DNA from: Cymodocea nodosa
Taxonomy: Eukaryota; Streptophyta; Magnoliopsida; Alismatales; Cymodoceaceae
Length of the DNA: 64,000 nt
Assembly (NCBI GenBank): GCA_036874045.1
Contig: JAZBRI010000011.1
Location: forward strand, 3,162,001 to 3,226,000
Reading direction: 5' to 3'
Positions 24,916 through 35,964 of the stretch are shown here, in pieces. Within the stretch, counting starts at the first letter, position 1, and each line of letters opens with the position of its first letter. The position numbers and the translations under genes were made by a program. The notes under the pieces were generated by a model that was not told the origin of the DNA, did no database searches, and saw only the letters and a program-made list of their open reading frames with translations.

Positions 24916-25842
24916 CTACCTCATCCTCGCCGTCGGGATCATCACGTGTCCGGCCGGCGAGAACCCCACCTCCCTGCAGTACTGGACCTCCCTGCCCTGC
25001 ACGAAAGGCGTCGGTGTCGCCGTCACCACCACCGCCACTTCTGCTGCTGCGGCGGCGTTGGTAGTCCTCTTGTAGGGTCCCGACCACTTGTTTTGCATAT
25101 ATTTGGCCTTCCTCCATGGCGGTAGATTCATTCCTCTACTTCTCATGGACCTCTTTGCTGCCTCCGCGAGGAACCTCACTGCCTGATTCAACTCCTCCGT
25201 CCTACCCACGAACGTTACCGGCAGCTCTTCTATTAGACTCTGGTACTCCTCTGTCGCCCTCGCGATCTCGAACTCCGCCGAGAAGTCGAGGTCTATAATG
25301 TACCTCTCACCGGAGCAGGGCTTCAGAACGTCGATGTACTCGTAGTTACCGGTGGTGACTCCACTACTCCCCTCCCATTTGCTCTTGCAGACGCCGGCGT
25401 TGTGGCCGGAATCCCGGAGGAATCCCATAACCGCCCGTCGCAACGAGGGCTTGTTCCGGCGGAGGGCACCGAATTTCTCCACCGCCTTCGTAACGTCGGC
25501 GGTGAGTTGGGTTCTAAACCGGTCGACGGGGCGGTTCATCAGAGATCGGATCATGGCCGGGGACAGGCTCCGCCGGCCGACCGACGCGTCGTCGTTGGTC
25601 GACCGGATGGTGGCATCAGATCGCGTGGTTGATAGGCTTTCGTCTTCCTCGAAGAAGAACCCATCAAGGAGGCCGGAGAGGGCGGAGGCGCCGTCGTGAT
25701 CGCTGCCACTGCTGGTGTAGCCGCCGTGGTCGTTGTGGAAACGGATGTCGTCGCCGTCTCCACGGAGGCGAGCGCGGACCTTCTCGTCGAGGAGGTTGGT
25801 GATCCTCTTCGCCCTTCCAAATGCCACCGCCATTCCTGTCAA
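24916..25842 (-). CDS. DUF506 / PDDEXK-like family protein
   Basis: An intact, intronless 308-residue ORF reading right to left. It opens with MAVAFGRAKRI after an upstream in-frame MTG; the first ATG at 25,842 is taken as start, but the ATG three codons later (25,833) is equally possible. Family features in order: an acidic, serine-rich N-terminus with LSGLLDGFFFEED (near residue 55); VMGFLRDSGHNAGVCKSKWE (near 138); YEYIDVL; GERYIIDLDFSAEFEIARAT (near 180), the conserved acidic core related to PDDEXK nuclease folds; LPVTFVG; and NLPPWRKAKYMQNKW near the C-terminus. The biochemical role of plant DUF506 proteins is not settled. High GC and GC-rich third positions contrast with the surroundings and suggest a monocot host. 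It is the only gene here that looks functional. Confidence 0.9.
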   Translation of the reverse strand: MTGMAVAFGRAKRITNLLDEKVRARLRGDGDDIRFHNDHGGYTSSGSDHDGASALSGLLDGFFFEEDESLSTTRSDATIRSTNDDASVGRRSLSPAMIRSLMNRPVDRFRTQLTADVTKAVEKFGALRRNKPSLRRAVMGFLRDSGHNAGVCKSKWEGSSGVTTGNYEYIDVLKPCSGERYIIDLDFSAEFEIARATEEYQSLIEELPVTFVGRTEELNQAVRFLAEAAKRSMRSRGMNLPPWRKAKYMQNKWSGPYKRTTNAAAAAEVAVVVTATPTPFVQGREVQYCREVGFSPAGHVMIPTARMR

Positions 25843-25867
25843 GGCGGCTTGATCTCTCGTTCCTCTT

Positions 25868-26001
25868 CCTATGACTCAGCCCTTGCACAAAATAGAGAGA
25901 GGCGAGGCAAGAAGAGGAGAAGAATAGGAGGAAAGAGAAAGAGAGAGAGAGGGGTGAAGCGGATGAGAACATATGGCGAAGACAAGCTGATCGTATTTAT
26001 A
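25868..26001 (-). promoter_or_regulatory. TATA box and CT-rich leader of the DUF506 gene
   Basis: On the minus strand TATAAATAC (26,001-25,993) lies about 150 bp upstream of the start codon. It is followed by a long CT-rich leader with TCTC repeats (about 25,965-25,870), typical of plant 5' untranslated regions. Transcription would start near 25,965. Confidence 0.7.
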
Positions 26002-27040
26002 CTGGAGAAAACGAAAGAATGGTTTCGGGGGAATAAACCCTCAGAAATTCTACATAATTATCAACGATACATATATAATAATATAATGGATTTTGATCTT
26101 ATCTCTTTTATAAGATCCGCAGGAAGGAAATTAAGAAAGAACGATGTGATAGATAATACAATTAGCCTCTGTAAAAAAGAGATGTTTAATTACCTGTGAC
26201 ACTCGAACACAAATTAACTACATATATATCGTTACGACAAATAGAAATGTTAGGGGTTTTACATTCATGTAAAAATAATAATAATATTATTATTATTATT
26301 ATCATCATCAAAATAAATAACAATATAATGTAATTGACCTTTCTTTTTAAACCCTGTCTAAATTAATTAGAGAAGGAAACCATAGATTTAATTTAATTAG
26401 AAGTACCAGCAGCAGCATAGGAAAAAGCTATTATTTCTCTAAGAACCCAAACAAGCCATGCGATGAGATGAACTTGCTCTTCTGGATCATCTGCTGACCT
26501 CTTTCTAGAGAATTTTTTAAAATCCAAAGCGGAGAATTAAAGAGCTCCGGCGCACCAGACGACCGGACACGTCACCGTAAATGCCGAAAATATATATTCT
26601 GTTCTAAATTTCTGATGATATTTATCTCAAAAGAACGGTATATATATATATACGTAAACGAGAGAGAGAGAGAGGGGAAGAAGTTAAGAGAGCATATTCA
26701 GAAAAGACCAGAGAAATATTCGCGCGATGCCCAAGTTATGCGTGCACCGGTAAGCTGGCAAAGGATTACAATGACACGGAGAAGGTAATAATGTACGTAC
26801 GTACGTTGATGCCACGGTGGCGGGAGGATATGCGTGGGGGATGCGGCTGCCCCACCACCACCACACACATGTGGCGTGGTGACATGCAGCTCGCGGTGGC
26901 GCACCCGGCCGCTGGGTTTTAGCCGAAGGCTGCTAGGCACGTGCCGGGACGTGGATGCCCTCCGCATCTTTAATGCCTTCGGAATCATCCGATCGCTCCC
27001 GTTCACCAACCTACCCACCAGTCTGTCGAGATGAGCTGTC
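26002..27040 (-). promoter_or_regulatory. Putative upstream promoter region of the DUF506 gene
   Basis: No gene is visible. An ATT/ATA microsatellite lies at about 26,274-26,311, TA and GA runs at 26,640-26,675 and ACGTACGTACGT near 26,790. The distal 26,800-27,040 part is GC-rich and includes the palindrome GGCACGTGCC (G-box core CACGTG, about 26,936) and several ACGTG/CACGT words, which are typical ABRE/G-box-like sites for plant bZIP and bHLH factors. The regulatory assignment rests on position and motifs only. Frames on both strands here have no domain. Confidence 0.4.
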
Positions 27041-27649
27041 GAGTGGTTGGTTTTTTATTTTAATTTTAATTTGAATATAATGTATCTTCTTTCATTTACG
27101 TTATCTAAAATATATTTTAGTAATAGCAGAACACTTTCGCTTTAAGCCTTCAGTCTTCAGATTATAGTTGACCAATAAAATCAATGACATAAATGATCTT
27201 TCGATTTTATTATAAATGATCTCTTCACGAGAAAAATAATTAATATTCAATATTCGATAAAATCAACCATTTCGAGTGACTTTAGATATTATTTGATTGA
27301 TTGTAATCTTACATGTAATGCAATTGAATTTTACTTTTTAATTAAATTATAATATTTAGAAGGGTTTGTATACTTAAAAAATAGTGAAAAGAAAATAATA
27401 AAAACTATAGAAAATAACGGAAAAGAAAGTTACAAAAAGTAATGAAAAATTAATAGAAAATAAGGATGTTTGTGTATAGAACAGAAAATGATGAAAAATT
27501 ACGTAGAATAGAAAATGACGTAAAATTACATAATGTAAAATATATATGTTTCTTCATAAAATAGAAAATAATGAAATTGATAAATTAAATTTTTTTTATT
27601 TGTCTACATGATAGAGAATAACAAATTTTAATTGATAATATGAAAAAAG
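27041..27649. other. AT-rich DNA at the Harbinger left end
   Basis: No gene is visible. From 27,400 to 27,560 the word AGAAAATGATGAAAAATTA and variants recur, resembling subterminal repeats. A possible Harbinger-type terminus (TTA followed by a GGGTTTGTATAC-like string near 27,358-27,376) is seen, but no matching right terminus was found. Confidence 0.3.
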
Positions 27650-28908
27650 TCATATGTGACAAGAGTTACAACATAAAATACATTTCACATATCTTTATTA
27701 TCTTACATATCTTTCATAATATTGTCATATATTGTATCATTAATTTGTTTTCTATAATTTTGACTTGATCCAACAATAATAGATGCATATTCTTCTAAAA
27801 AAGTTTGTCAAACATTATCATCTAGTATTTCTTGTAATTTTTCTTGAAGGTTTTTAAGTAGATTTGCTTTGTCTATTTTTCAAATAAAATTGTAAACTAA
27901 AAAATATACTAAGATAATCTTATCTTGTGTTTTAAAAGAAAATGACATATAATCTCATAAAATTAAAAATCAATGTTTGATTATTTCAAATGTATGTTTA
28001 ATTACTACCCTTAATTGTGAATGCTTGTAATTAAAATTTTCAATTACATTCATTAGAAGTCTATAAGTATTATAATCATTTAAGTGATATCTTACACTTC
28101 GAAATGGTGCAATAAATTTTAACCTATTAGGAAAACTAGCATCTACTAAGTAATATTTACCTGCAATTTATACAAAAGTTTTCAATATAATGTTAAAGCA
28201 TTAATTTTGTAATTTCTACTATACACAAGTATTTCAATTATTTTTATTAGTATCATACTTGATGAAACTTTAAAAGTATTATGTCAAGAAAGTGCATCTT
28301 GAAGAATACAAACATTAACTACCAATCTTTCCCATCTACTAAGGACAAATAATTTCCATATCAAAATTACATAATGCTAATATATTCTGTGATAATTCAC
28401 TTTTTTATTCCTCCAACATGCAATTTCTTCATCATAAATTGTAGCTTTGATATGGGTATAATCAACTACTCTAAAATAATCCTAAAGGAAAAGGAATATA
28501 CATAGTAATGTGTTTAAATGTTAAAAAATACATTGAAATATAACATTAACTCACCTTGAAATAAGGATAAACATGGCAATCATTCTGAATCTACGCTAGA
28601 GTTGATAATTCTTACTTGGCCAATAGTTTATACCCTACTTTTAATATTATATTTAACATTTCATTGAAGTATATACTAATTGTCTAACTAGATCAACAAA
28701 AGTGTTTAGTAGTTACATCATATCTTTGATTTTGTCCAATTGTAACTAAAAATATTGTAAATTTTTCTTCCATGTTCATACATCTACTATGTTGCACTAC
28801 TCCTTCATGTCTCAAAAAATTACAAAAATGGAAGAATATATGTTGACTCATTTTATAGATTTTCCTATAATTATATACGTGATTAAGTAAAGATGAATCT
28901 AATAACAT
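27650..28908 (-). pseudogene. PIF/Harbinger (HARBI1-like) transposase, dead
   Basis: Read on the minus strand with several frameshifts and stops, the order of conserved blocks is HARBI1-like. They are an N-terminal helical region (MSQHIFFHFCNFLRHEGVV near 28,850; EEKFTIFLVTIGQNQR near 28,750), the first catalytic block VVDYTHIKA (D kept, near 28,465), SRWERLVVNVCILQDALS near 28,310 (the expected HD has become VN) and NYKHSQLRVVIKHTF near 28,020 (the expected catalytic E is K). Two of three DDE residues are therefore lost. Its start is cut at 28,908 by a Sirevirus insertion. The partner Myb-like gene lies on the other side of that insertion (42,150-43,202). Confidence 0.8.
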
Positions 28909-29270
28909 AGTCAAGATCTTTCTCTGTAAAGGAACTCCAAAAATATCAGGCGGCAGATACACCTATTCTTAGACAACAACAACAACAGGATCGGCAAATA
29001 CAACAACAATCCACAGAATTTATAGAAACACAGCAACATACAGATATACAACAAGATATATATATAGATATACAACAAGGTATACATAGAGAAATACATA
29101 TAGGTATAGATATAAACATACATACTGAATTTTTCAAGCAACCATCACAAGTTTCTCAAAATGATTTAGATCAAGCAGTACTTGATTAGATAAACAAAGT
29201 TAGTACAGATATTGCAAAGAAAATTTCAGATACTCTGATTGATATTTTTCGAAGACAAAGAGGCTTGTGA
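28909..29270 (+). pseudogene. Accessory ORF C-terminus, left tandem copy
   Basis: Matches 40,219-40,572. It reads KELQKYQAADTPILRQQQQQ and continues Gln-rich to ...DIFRRQRGL and TGA at 29,268-29,270. Where the right copy has TAG (40,252-40,254) this copy has CAG, showing that the Gln-rich tail was originally continuous with the domain core. One TAG interrupts it (about 29,187). Confidence 0.75.
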
Positions 29271-29533
29271 TTATACAAATTATGTATTACATGATTTACT
29301 TTTTGTAATTTGTAACCAAAAATATTATGTAAATTGTTTACTGATTTTAATATTACATGATTAATTTTCACAGTTTATGATATTAAACAGTTTATGCTTA
29401 ATCCATAAATCCTATTAATGTTTGAAACTATCATTTTGATTAATATATACTTAGTAAGATATCCTTCCTTACATTTATAAAACTTAACTTCCTACAGGGG
29501 AGAAAATAGTTTGTTTACTTTTTTATAATGTCA

Positions 29534-29594
29534 AAAGGGGGAGATATAAATTATGTGACTTATTAGGTTTTGACATCATCAAAAAGGAGGAGAT
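29534..29594 (+). repeat. Duplicated polypurine tract (left copy)
   Basis: Two AAAAGGGGGAGAT-like tracts 46-49 bp apart; the second (AAAAAGGAGGAGAT) directly precedes the LTR. The right copy has three (40,836-40,947). Confidence 0.75.
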
Positions 29595-30746
29595 TGTTAG
29601 GTATTTAATTTTGATGATATATGCTTTATTAACGTATTTAAATAAGTCTACATAATCTTCTCTACGTATAATAGTTAACAGATTATCGGAAAGTTTCATT
29701 TTTATGTCGGATAAAATAAAAGATTTCCGAAGAGTTAGATTTACAATAGTTAACGTTTCATTTTTGTCGAATACTTTATGTTAAAAACTCGTATAGTTAA
29801 GTTATCTACACGTGTGTTTTTAATGTTTTAAGTTGTCACGTGTTTTCCATGTACATTCGATAATGAAAAATCGAATAGTTAGATAAATGTTCGAGTTTTA
29901 TAAAAGAACTAACGAATAGATAAGTTTCTTTGTTTAGTCACGTGTTTTGCAGGTGTAAAAACTCGAAGAGTTAAAGGATAAGTATTTGAGTTTTTATAGG
30001 ACTTAAAGGATAAATGTTCGACTAAATCGAAGACTTAGAAGATATTCTACAAGACTCCAAGAAGATAAAGTTTCGATGTATCTACGAGTGGAGATCGTGG
30101 AAACTCAAAATGCTAGTGAAGAAAATGGAAATTTAAATAGAAAGTAATTTAGATTAAAGAGAAAATTAGTACCTGGATTATGGATTATGGATCAAGTGGA
30201 TGAACATGCTGAACATGAAAGACAACAGAGTTCGACTACTAATAGAGAGTACGAGCTACATTACAACAAGAGATCCCAATCTCAAAAACCAAGTCTGAAT
30301 ATTCAATCTAGATCCCTAACTGAAAAGTTAAGTTTGAATATTCATATTCTGAAGAGTTCTCCAACATTAGAAGAAGTTCAAAATTCCAAGCAATTTTAGA
30401 AAAGGAGCTGCAAATGTAAGAAGTCTAGAAATTCAACAACTGGAGAAGAAGAGATACAGAAACTAAGCAAAAAGAAAGAAAAGAGTTGTGTGCATAAAGA
30501 TCAGGTTTTATACAATTCAAAATTAGTTTTGAAAAAGAGCTTTGTTTTCCTATTTGAATTGTATATCAAAAATTACTATATCAAAATCGTCAAGAAGGTA
30601 ATTGAGCTGAAAAGATATTGTAAATTCTGTCTTGAAAAAAAGAATAGAATTTCATTTTATGAGTGTTTTGTGCTCTTGTTTTATCCGCTAGTTTAATTAC
30701 TAAAGACACAATTCACCCCCCCTCTTGTGATACAGACGATCCTACA
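29595..30746 (+). repeat. 5' LTR of the Sirevirus-like element
   Basis: 1,152 bp, TGTTAGGTAT to GATCCTACA. It matches the 3' LTR at 40,948-42,148 (1,201 bp); part of the length difference is an extra unit in the latter (about 41,260-41,290). It is rich in CGAATAGTTA/TAACTGTTCGAG-type words and ends with the CCCCCCCTCTTGTG string typical of these LTRs. A 70-codon frame at 30,187-30,399 is open in both LTRs but has no domain. Confidence 0.9.
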
Positions 30747-30748
30747 AT

Positions 30749-30760
30749 TGGTATCAGAGC
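30749..30760 (+). other. tRNA-Met primer-binding site
   Basis: TGGTATCAGAGC starts 2 bp after the 5' LTR. It is complementary to the 3' end of initiator tRNA-Met, the usual primer of plant copia elements. Confidence 0.95.
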
Positions 30761-30850
30761 AATTAAACTGTTTAAAGCATCCGAAAAGCTTTCATTTCTC
30801 TATTTAGGAATTGGTTTTTCCTGTCATTTACTTCGGATCATCTATTTAAA

Positions 30851-32860
30851 ATGGATAATTCTGAAATCTTAGTTATGATGAAGGATAGACCACTAATCGT
30901 CCTCTTATGTTCGAAGGTAGCAATTATGGCTACTGGAAATATAGGATGAAAGTATTCTTTCAGTCAATCGATTTCAAATTATGGCATATAATTAGTAATC
31001 CTATAGTGTTAGTTACGACTCCATATGATACTTGGACTTTTGATGAAAAGGAGTGAATGACACTGAATGCTAAAGGTTTAAGCATCTTGTTTTGTGCTTT
31101 ATCTCATGATCAATTTAATAAAGTTTCTGCATATCAAACTGCATATGAGATATGGCATGCATTAGAAGTTGCCAATGAAGGTACTAATCAGGTCAAGGAA
31201 TCTAAGATCAATATGTTAGTACATAAATATGAGCTTTTTAAAATGCATGAAAATGAATGTATCTCTGACATGTTTTCTCATTTTCTTGAGATTGTAAATT
31301 CATTAAAATCTTTAAGCAAGAAATTCAAGGAAAAAGACTTGGTAAGAAAGATCCTTAGATCTTTAACTAAAATTTGGGCTCAAAAGACATCTATTGAAGA
31401 GTCAAAAGACTTAAATACATATACTCTCGATGATCTCATAGGAAATTTGACAGCTTATGAAGTACAACATTTAGATCCAAAAGGGAAAAATCCTAGAAGG
31501 GATCTGACTTTTGAGGCTGATAAAGTCTTAGAAGTCACTAGTGATTCTAACGATGATTTACTGTTGTTGACCAGAAAATTTAGAAATCTGTTGAAGAAAC
31601 GCAGGAACTTCAGGTTAGCAAAGACATCTGGAGATATGGAGAAGAAGTCATTCACAAAAGACAAAAGTATATGCTACAAGTGCAACAGGCCGGGTCACTT
31701 TCAAACTGATTGTTCTCTCAACAAAGATAAGAAGAATTGGAGGAGGAATTTCAGGAATAAGAAATTCAGAAAGAGAAGGGCACTTAAAGTGACATGGGAT
31801 GACTCTTCAGCTTCACAAAGTGAAGAAACAAAGGATTCAACATCAGACAATGAATCCTCATCAACATCAGATTCAAAAGAAAATCTGGCAAATGTATGCT
31901 TTATGGCAAAATCCAGTGAGGTATCCTTTGATCAAAATGCTAATTTTGATAGTTTTAATGGATTACTTGTTGAATACAATAGACTGGCCAGAAAATATAA
32001 GAAAGTCAAAATAGAAAGAAAGGACACTAGGAAAATGCTAGATGAATCTGAAAATAAGATTGATTTTCTGAACTCTACATTGAATAAATTTAAGGAAGAA
32101 AATCAAAGGCATGCACAGGAAATTTTAAAGTTTACTACTATAGAAAAAAAATTGCATGCTGATTGTGAAAATTTAATTGCTGATAAGAAGAAAATGATCT
32201 GTGAAATTGAAAAACTAGAACTGACTATTACTGATTTAAATTCAGAAATTGATGTGTGAAAGATTAAAGTCTGCAATCAAAAGGCTATATTAAGTAAATG
32301 GAATAATAGTCAAACTTTAACAAATGAACTTAGTAGTAAAATATCAAATGTAGAAAAACATGGTATTGGTTTACATGATGCATCTTCTGAAAATTATATA
32401 TTGCATGATGGTATTGCTAAAAATAATGTCTTTATTTCCAGTACTAAGAATAGTAAGAGAAAAACTATTCCGTGTGTAATAAAAAAGGGAGAAAAATATG
32501 TGCAAATTGATGAAATGCAGCATACAGATGATAACACACGACGCAAGAATTTCAAAAGAAATTTTCAGAAAAATCAAGCTAAGACATTTGAAAATTTTAA
32601 TATTCTTGATCAACTTTCTTCATATTTAAAGAATATTGGATATTGGAAATCAAATAATGTTAGAAATGAAAATTTCAACTCTAGTTTACATGGAGATAAA
32701 TATTTTGATAATTATAACACTAAGAAAAAGAAACGCAAAAATAATTATTAGAAAATAGATAAGTTGAAGTCTAAAAATATGGATTATTTTGATATGACTC
32801 TCTCTAAAATTCTTGGACCCACTCAAAAATGGGTTCCAAGAGATAAAATATCTTTTTGAC
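30851..32860 (+). pseudogene. Copia gag (Sirevirus-like)
   Basis: Starts MDNSEI at 30,851, shifts frame near 30,890, then reads RPLMFEGSNYGYWKYRMKVF, the usual copia capsid start. A TGA lies at 31,054, followed by a long open stretch 31,057-32,259. The CCHC zinc knuckle CYKCNRPGHFQTDC (about 31,672-31,713) marks the nucleocapsid. A coiled-coil region follows (KKLHADCENLIADKKKM), with TGA near 32,257 and continuation in the same frame to 32,858. It packages element RNA in the related active elements. It is broken by one frameshift and at least three stops. The long region between zinc knuckle and protease is typical of the Sirevirus group. Confidence 0.85.
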
Positions 32861-32869
32861 TGTTTTGTA

Positions 32870-35800
32870 GGTATAGAAATCAAAATGGATAATGGATAGT
32901 GGAACATCCAGCCACATAACTAGAGATATACGATTACTTACAGAAATAACAAAGACCAAGAACGGGCAAGTTACCTTTGGAAATAAAAGCAAAACAAATA
33001 TCCTTGGGTCTGGCAATGTTCAGGTAACTGAGAAATGTTTTATAAATGATGTCTTATTAGTTGAAAACTTAGGTTTTAATTTATTGAGTGTTTCTGTTTT
33101 AATGAAGATTTACAAAGTAATTTTTGAAAAAGATTCCTATAAAATTATGGACATGTCTACAAACGAAATTTTATTCACTACACACAAAAAAGGATCTGTT
33201 TGTATTCTAAATTTGCCTTCTGATATTATTAAAGATAATGCTTGCTTAATTGCAAAATCGGATGAAGTCATTTTATGGCATAGAAGGCTGGGACACTCAA
33301 ACTTAAAATTGTTACAAAAGTTGTCTAAAAAGAATCTAGTTAGAGGTTTACCTAGTATTAAGTACTCGAAAGAGTTTATGTGTGATGCATGTCAACTAGG
33401 TAAATTACATAAAACATCCTTTAAAAGCTTAAATGAAATAACAAGCAAAAGAATATTAGAACTAGTGCATATGGATTTATTTGGACCTACTAGAACAACC
33501 AGTCTAGGAGGTAAACATTATGCTTTTGTACTAGTTGATGACTATTCTAGATTTACTTGGGTCTATTTTCTAGCTAATAAAACTAAAGTTTTTGAAATAT
33601 TTAAGATATTCTGTAATAAAGTTCAGAATGAGCAAAATGTTAAAATTCAAAAACTTAGGAGTGATCATGGTACAGAATTTGATAATGATCAAATAGACAC
33701 CTTTTGTGAAGAAATAGGCATAGATCATAGGTACTCATTTCCAAGAGCTCCTTCACAAAATGGGATAGCAGAACGTAAAAATAGATCACTTCAGGAAATG
33801 TCCAGAACCATGTTAAATGAGAATAAGTTACTCCTATTTCTCTAGGCAGAAGTAGTTCATACAGCATGCTATGTTATAAATAGAGTACATCTAAGACCAA
33901 TTTTAAATAAAACTCCTTATGAGATATGGTATAACAGGGTTCCCAAAATAAGTTATTTAAAACACTTTGGCTGTAAGTGTTTTATTTTAAACACTAAGGA
34001 ACGAAAAGACAAATTTAAAGCCAAATCAGATGAAGGGATTTTTGTTGGTTATTCCATTAAAAGTAAAGCATATAGAGTTCATAATAAATTAATAAAAACC
34101 ATTGAGGAAACCTTGCATGTGAAATTTCATGAAAATTCTCATTTGGATTTAAGACATGCTGAAAACTTTGATTCAAAAATTCTCCCAGAAATAGTACCAA
34201 ATGATGTTGACAAAGAAATTGATAGATTATTTGATGGAATAAGAAATCTAAGTTTGAATGATGAAAATTTAGAAGAAAATAATGTCATACCTATAGAAAA
34301 TGTGGAACAACATAGAAATTGGCGTTATGCTTCATCTCATCCTATTGATAAGATAATAAGCGATCCTAATCAAGGACTTAGGACTAGGTCATCAATAGTC
34401 AACATTTGTGGTGCTTATTCATTTGTTTCTTTACTAGAACCTATGAAAATTGAAAATGCCTTAGAAGATGAATTTTGGTATTTAGCTATGCAAGATGAGC
34501 TAAATCAATTTATAAGAAATGAGGTATGGGATCTAGTTCCACCACTTGAAAATCAGTCCAGAATAGGAACAAGGTGGGTATTTAGAAACAAAGTAAATCA
34601 AGATGGACATATAGTTAAAAATAAAGCTAGATTAGTTGCTCAAGGTTACAAGCAAGAGGAAGGAATTGACAATGATGAAACATTTGCTCCTATTGCTAGA
34701 CTAGAATCAATACGAATTTTGTTAGCATATGCTTGTTATATGGATTTCAAATTATATTAAATGGATGTTAAGATCGCTTTTTTAAATGGATATATAAAAG
34801 AAGAAGTGTATGTAAAACAACCTCCAGGTTTTGAAGATTCAAAACATCCTGAGTATGTTTACAAGCTTAAGAAGGCACTATATGGCCTTAAACAAGCTCC
34901 TAAGTCTTGGTATGAAAGATTATCTAAATTTCTTATGGAAAAATGGTATTCTATGGGAAAGGTAGATCACACTCTTTTTGTCAAGAAGATCGAAAAAGAT
35001 ATATTAGTAGTTCAAATCTATGTAGATGACATCATATTTGGAGCAACAAATGATAAATTAGTTGAGTCCTTTTCGAAAGACATGACTAATCAATTTAAAA
35101 TGAGTATGATGGGTGAACTATCATTTTTCCTAGGCTTACAAATCAAGCAATTAGATCAGGGTACTTTTATTTCACAAGAAAAATATATTCAAGATTTATT
35201 AAAGAGGTTTGGTTTAGACAACACTAAAACAAAGAATACACCAATGAGTACTATCACCAAGTTGGATAAAGATGACTCTAGAAAAACTGTAGATGTAAAA
35301 CAATATAGAAGTATGATTGGTTCATTACTCTATTTAACAGCTAGCTGACTAAATATTAGTTTAGTGTGTGTACTTATGCTAGATATCAATCAAATCCTAA
35401 GGAATCACACCTACTTGCTGTTAAACGAATTTTTAAATATCTATTAGGAACCATCAACTTCGGACTGTTTTACTTTAAACACAGTTCTTTATACTTAGTA
35501 GGTTATAGTGATGTTGATTTCACAAGATGTAAGTCTGAAAGAAAAAGCACTAGTGGCACTTGTCAATTGTTAGGTAATTCTTTAGTGTCATGGTTTAGCA
35601 AAAAGCAAAATTATGTATATCTACAACTGAAGCTGAATACATAGCTACTACACTTTGTTGTACTCAAATCCTGTGGATTAGACAAACTTTAAAAGATTTT
35701 AATTTAGACTAAGAACCAACTAAGATTTTCTGTGATAGTAATTTTGCAATTAGCTTATCTAAAAATCCTGTCTTACATTCATGAGCAAAACATATAGAAG

Positions 35801-35964
35801 TTTGACATCATTTTCTAAGGGATAATGTTATAAAAGGAAAAATAGTATTAAATTTTGTTCCTACCACAGAACAATTAGCAGATCTATTTACAAAACCCTT
35901 AGATGAAAATACTTTCTCAAAATTACGATTAGAACTTGGTATCTGTAGGTTATCTGATATTTAA
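32870..35964 (+). pseudogene. Copia pol (Sirevirus-like)
   Basis: Order of domains: aspartic protease (MDSGTSSH at 32,892), GAG-pre-integrase (ILWHRRLGHSNLKLL with C..C near 33,275-33,400), integrase (VHMDLFGPT; VLVDDYSRFTWVYF; SDHGTEF; NGIAERKNR near 33,770), reverse transcriptase ([46 protein letters not shown] near 35,020) and RNase H (SDVDF; TEAEYIATTLC; LADLFTKPL near 35,880). Frame is kept from 32,892 to about 35,345 with two stops (TAG at 33,843-33,845; TAA at 34,758-34,760). Frameshifts occur near 35,365 and 35,620. All integrase and reverse transcriptase catalytic motifs remain readable, so decay is moderate. Confidence 0.92.

Noticed and set aside
24725..25117. Second minus-strand exon after the DUF506 ORF
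   Set aside because: It overlaps the real frame, is low-complexity and lacks family motifs; the 308-residue ORF already has the family C-terminus.
25116..26199. Plus-strand open frames over the DUF506 gene
   Set aside because: They arise from the high GC content of the real minus-strand gene and show no domain.
30187..30399. Conserved 70-codon ORF in the Sirevirus LTRs (also 41,588-41,800)
   Set aside because: Both copies are LTR paralogues; similarity is expected without coding selection and no domain is recognisable.
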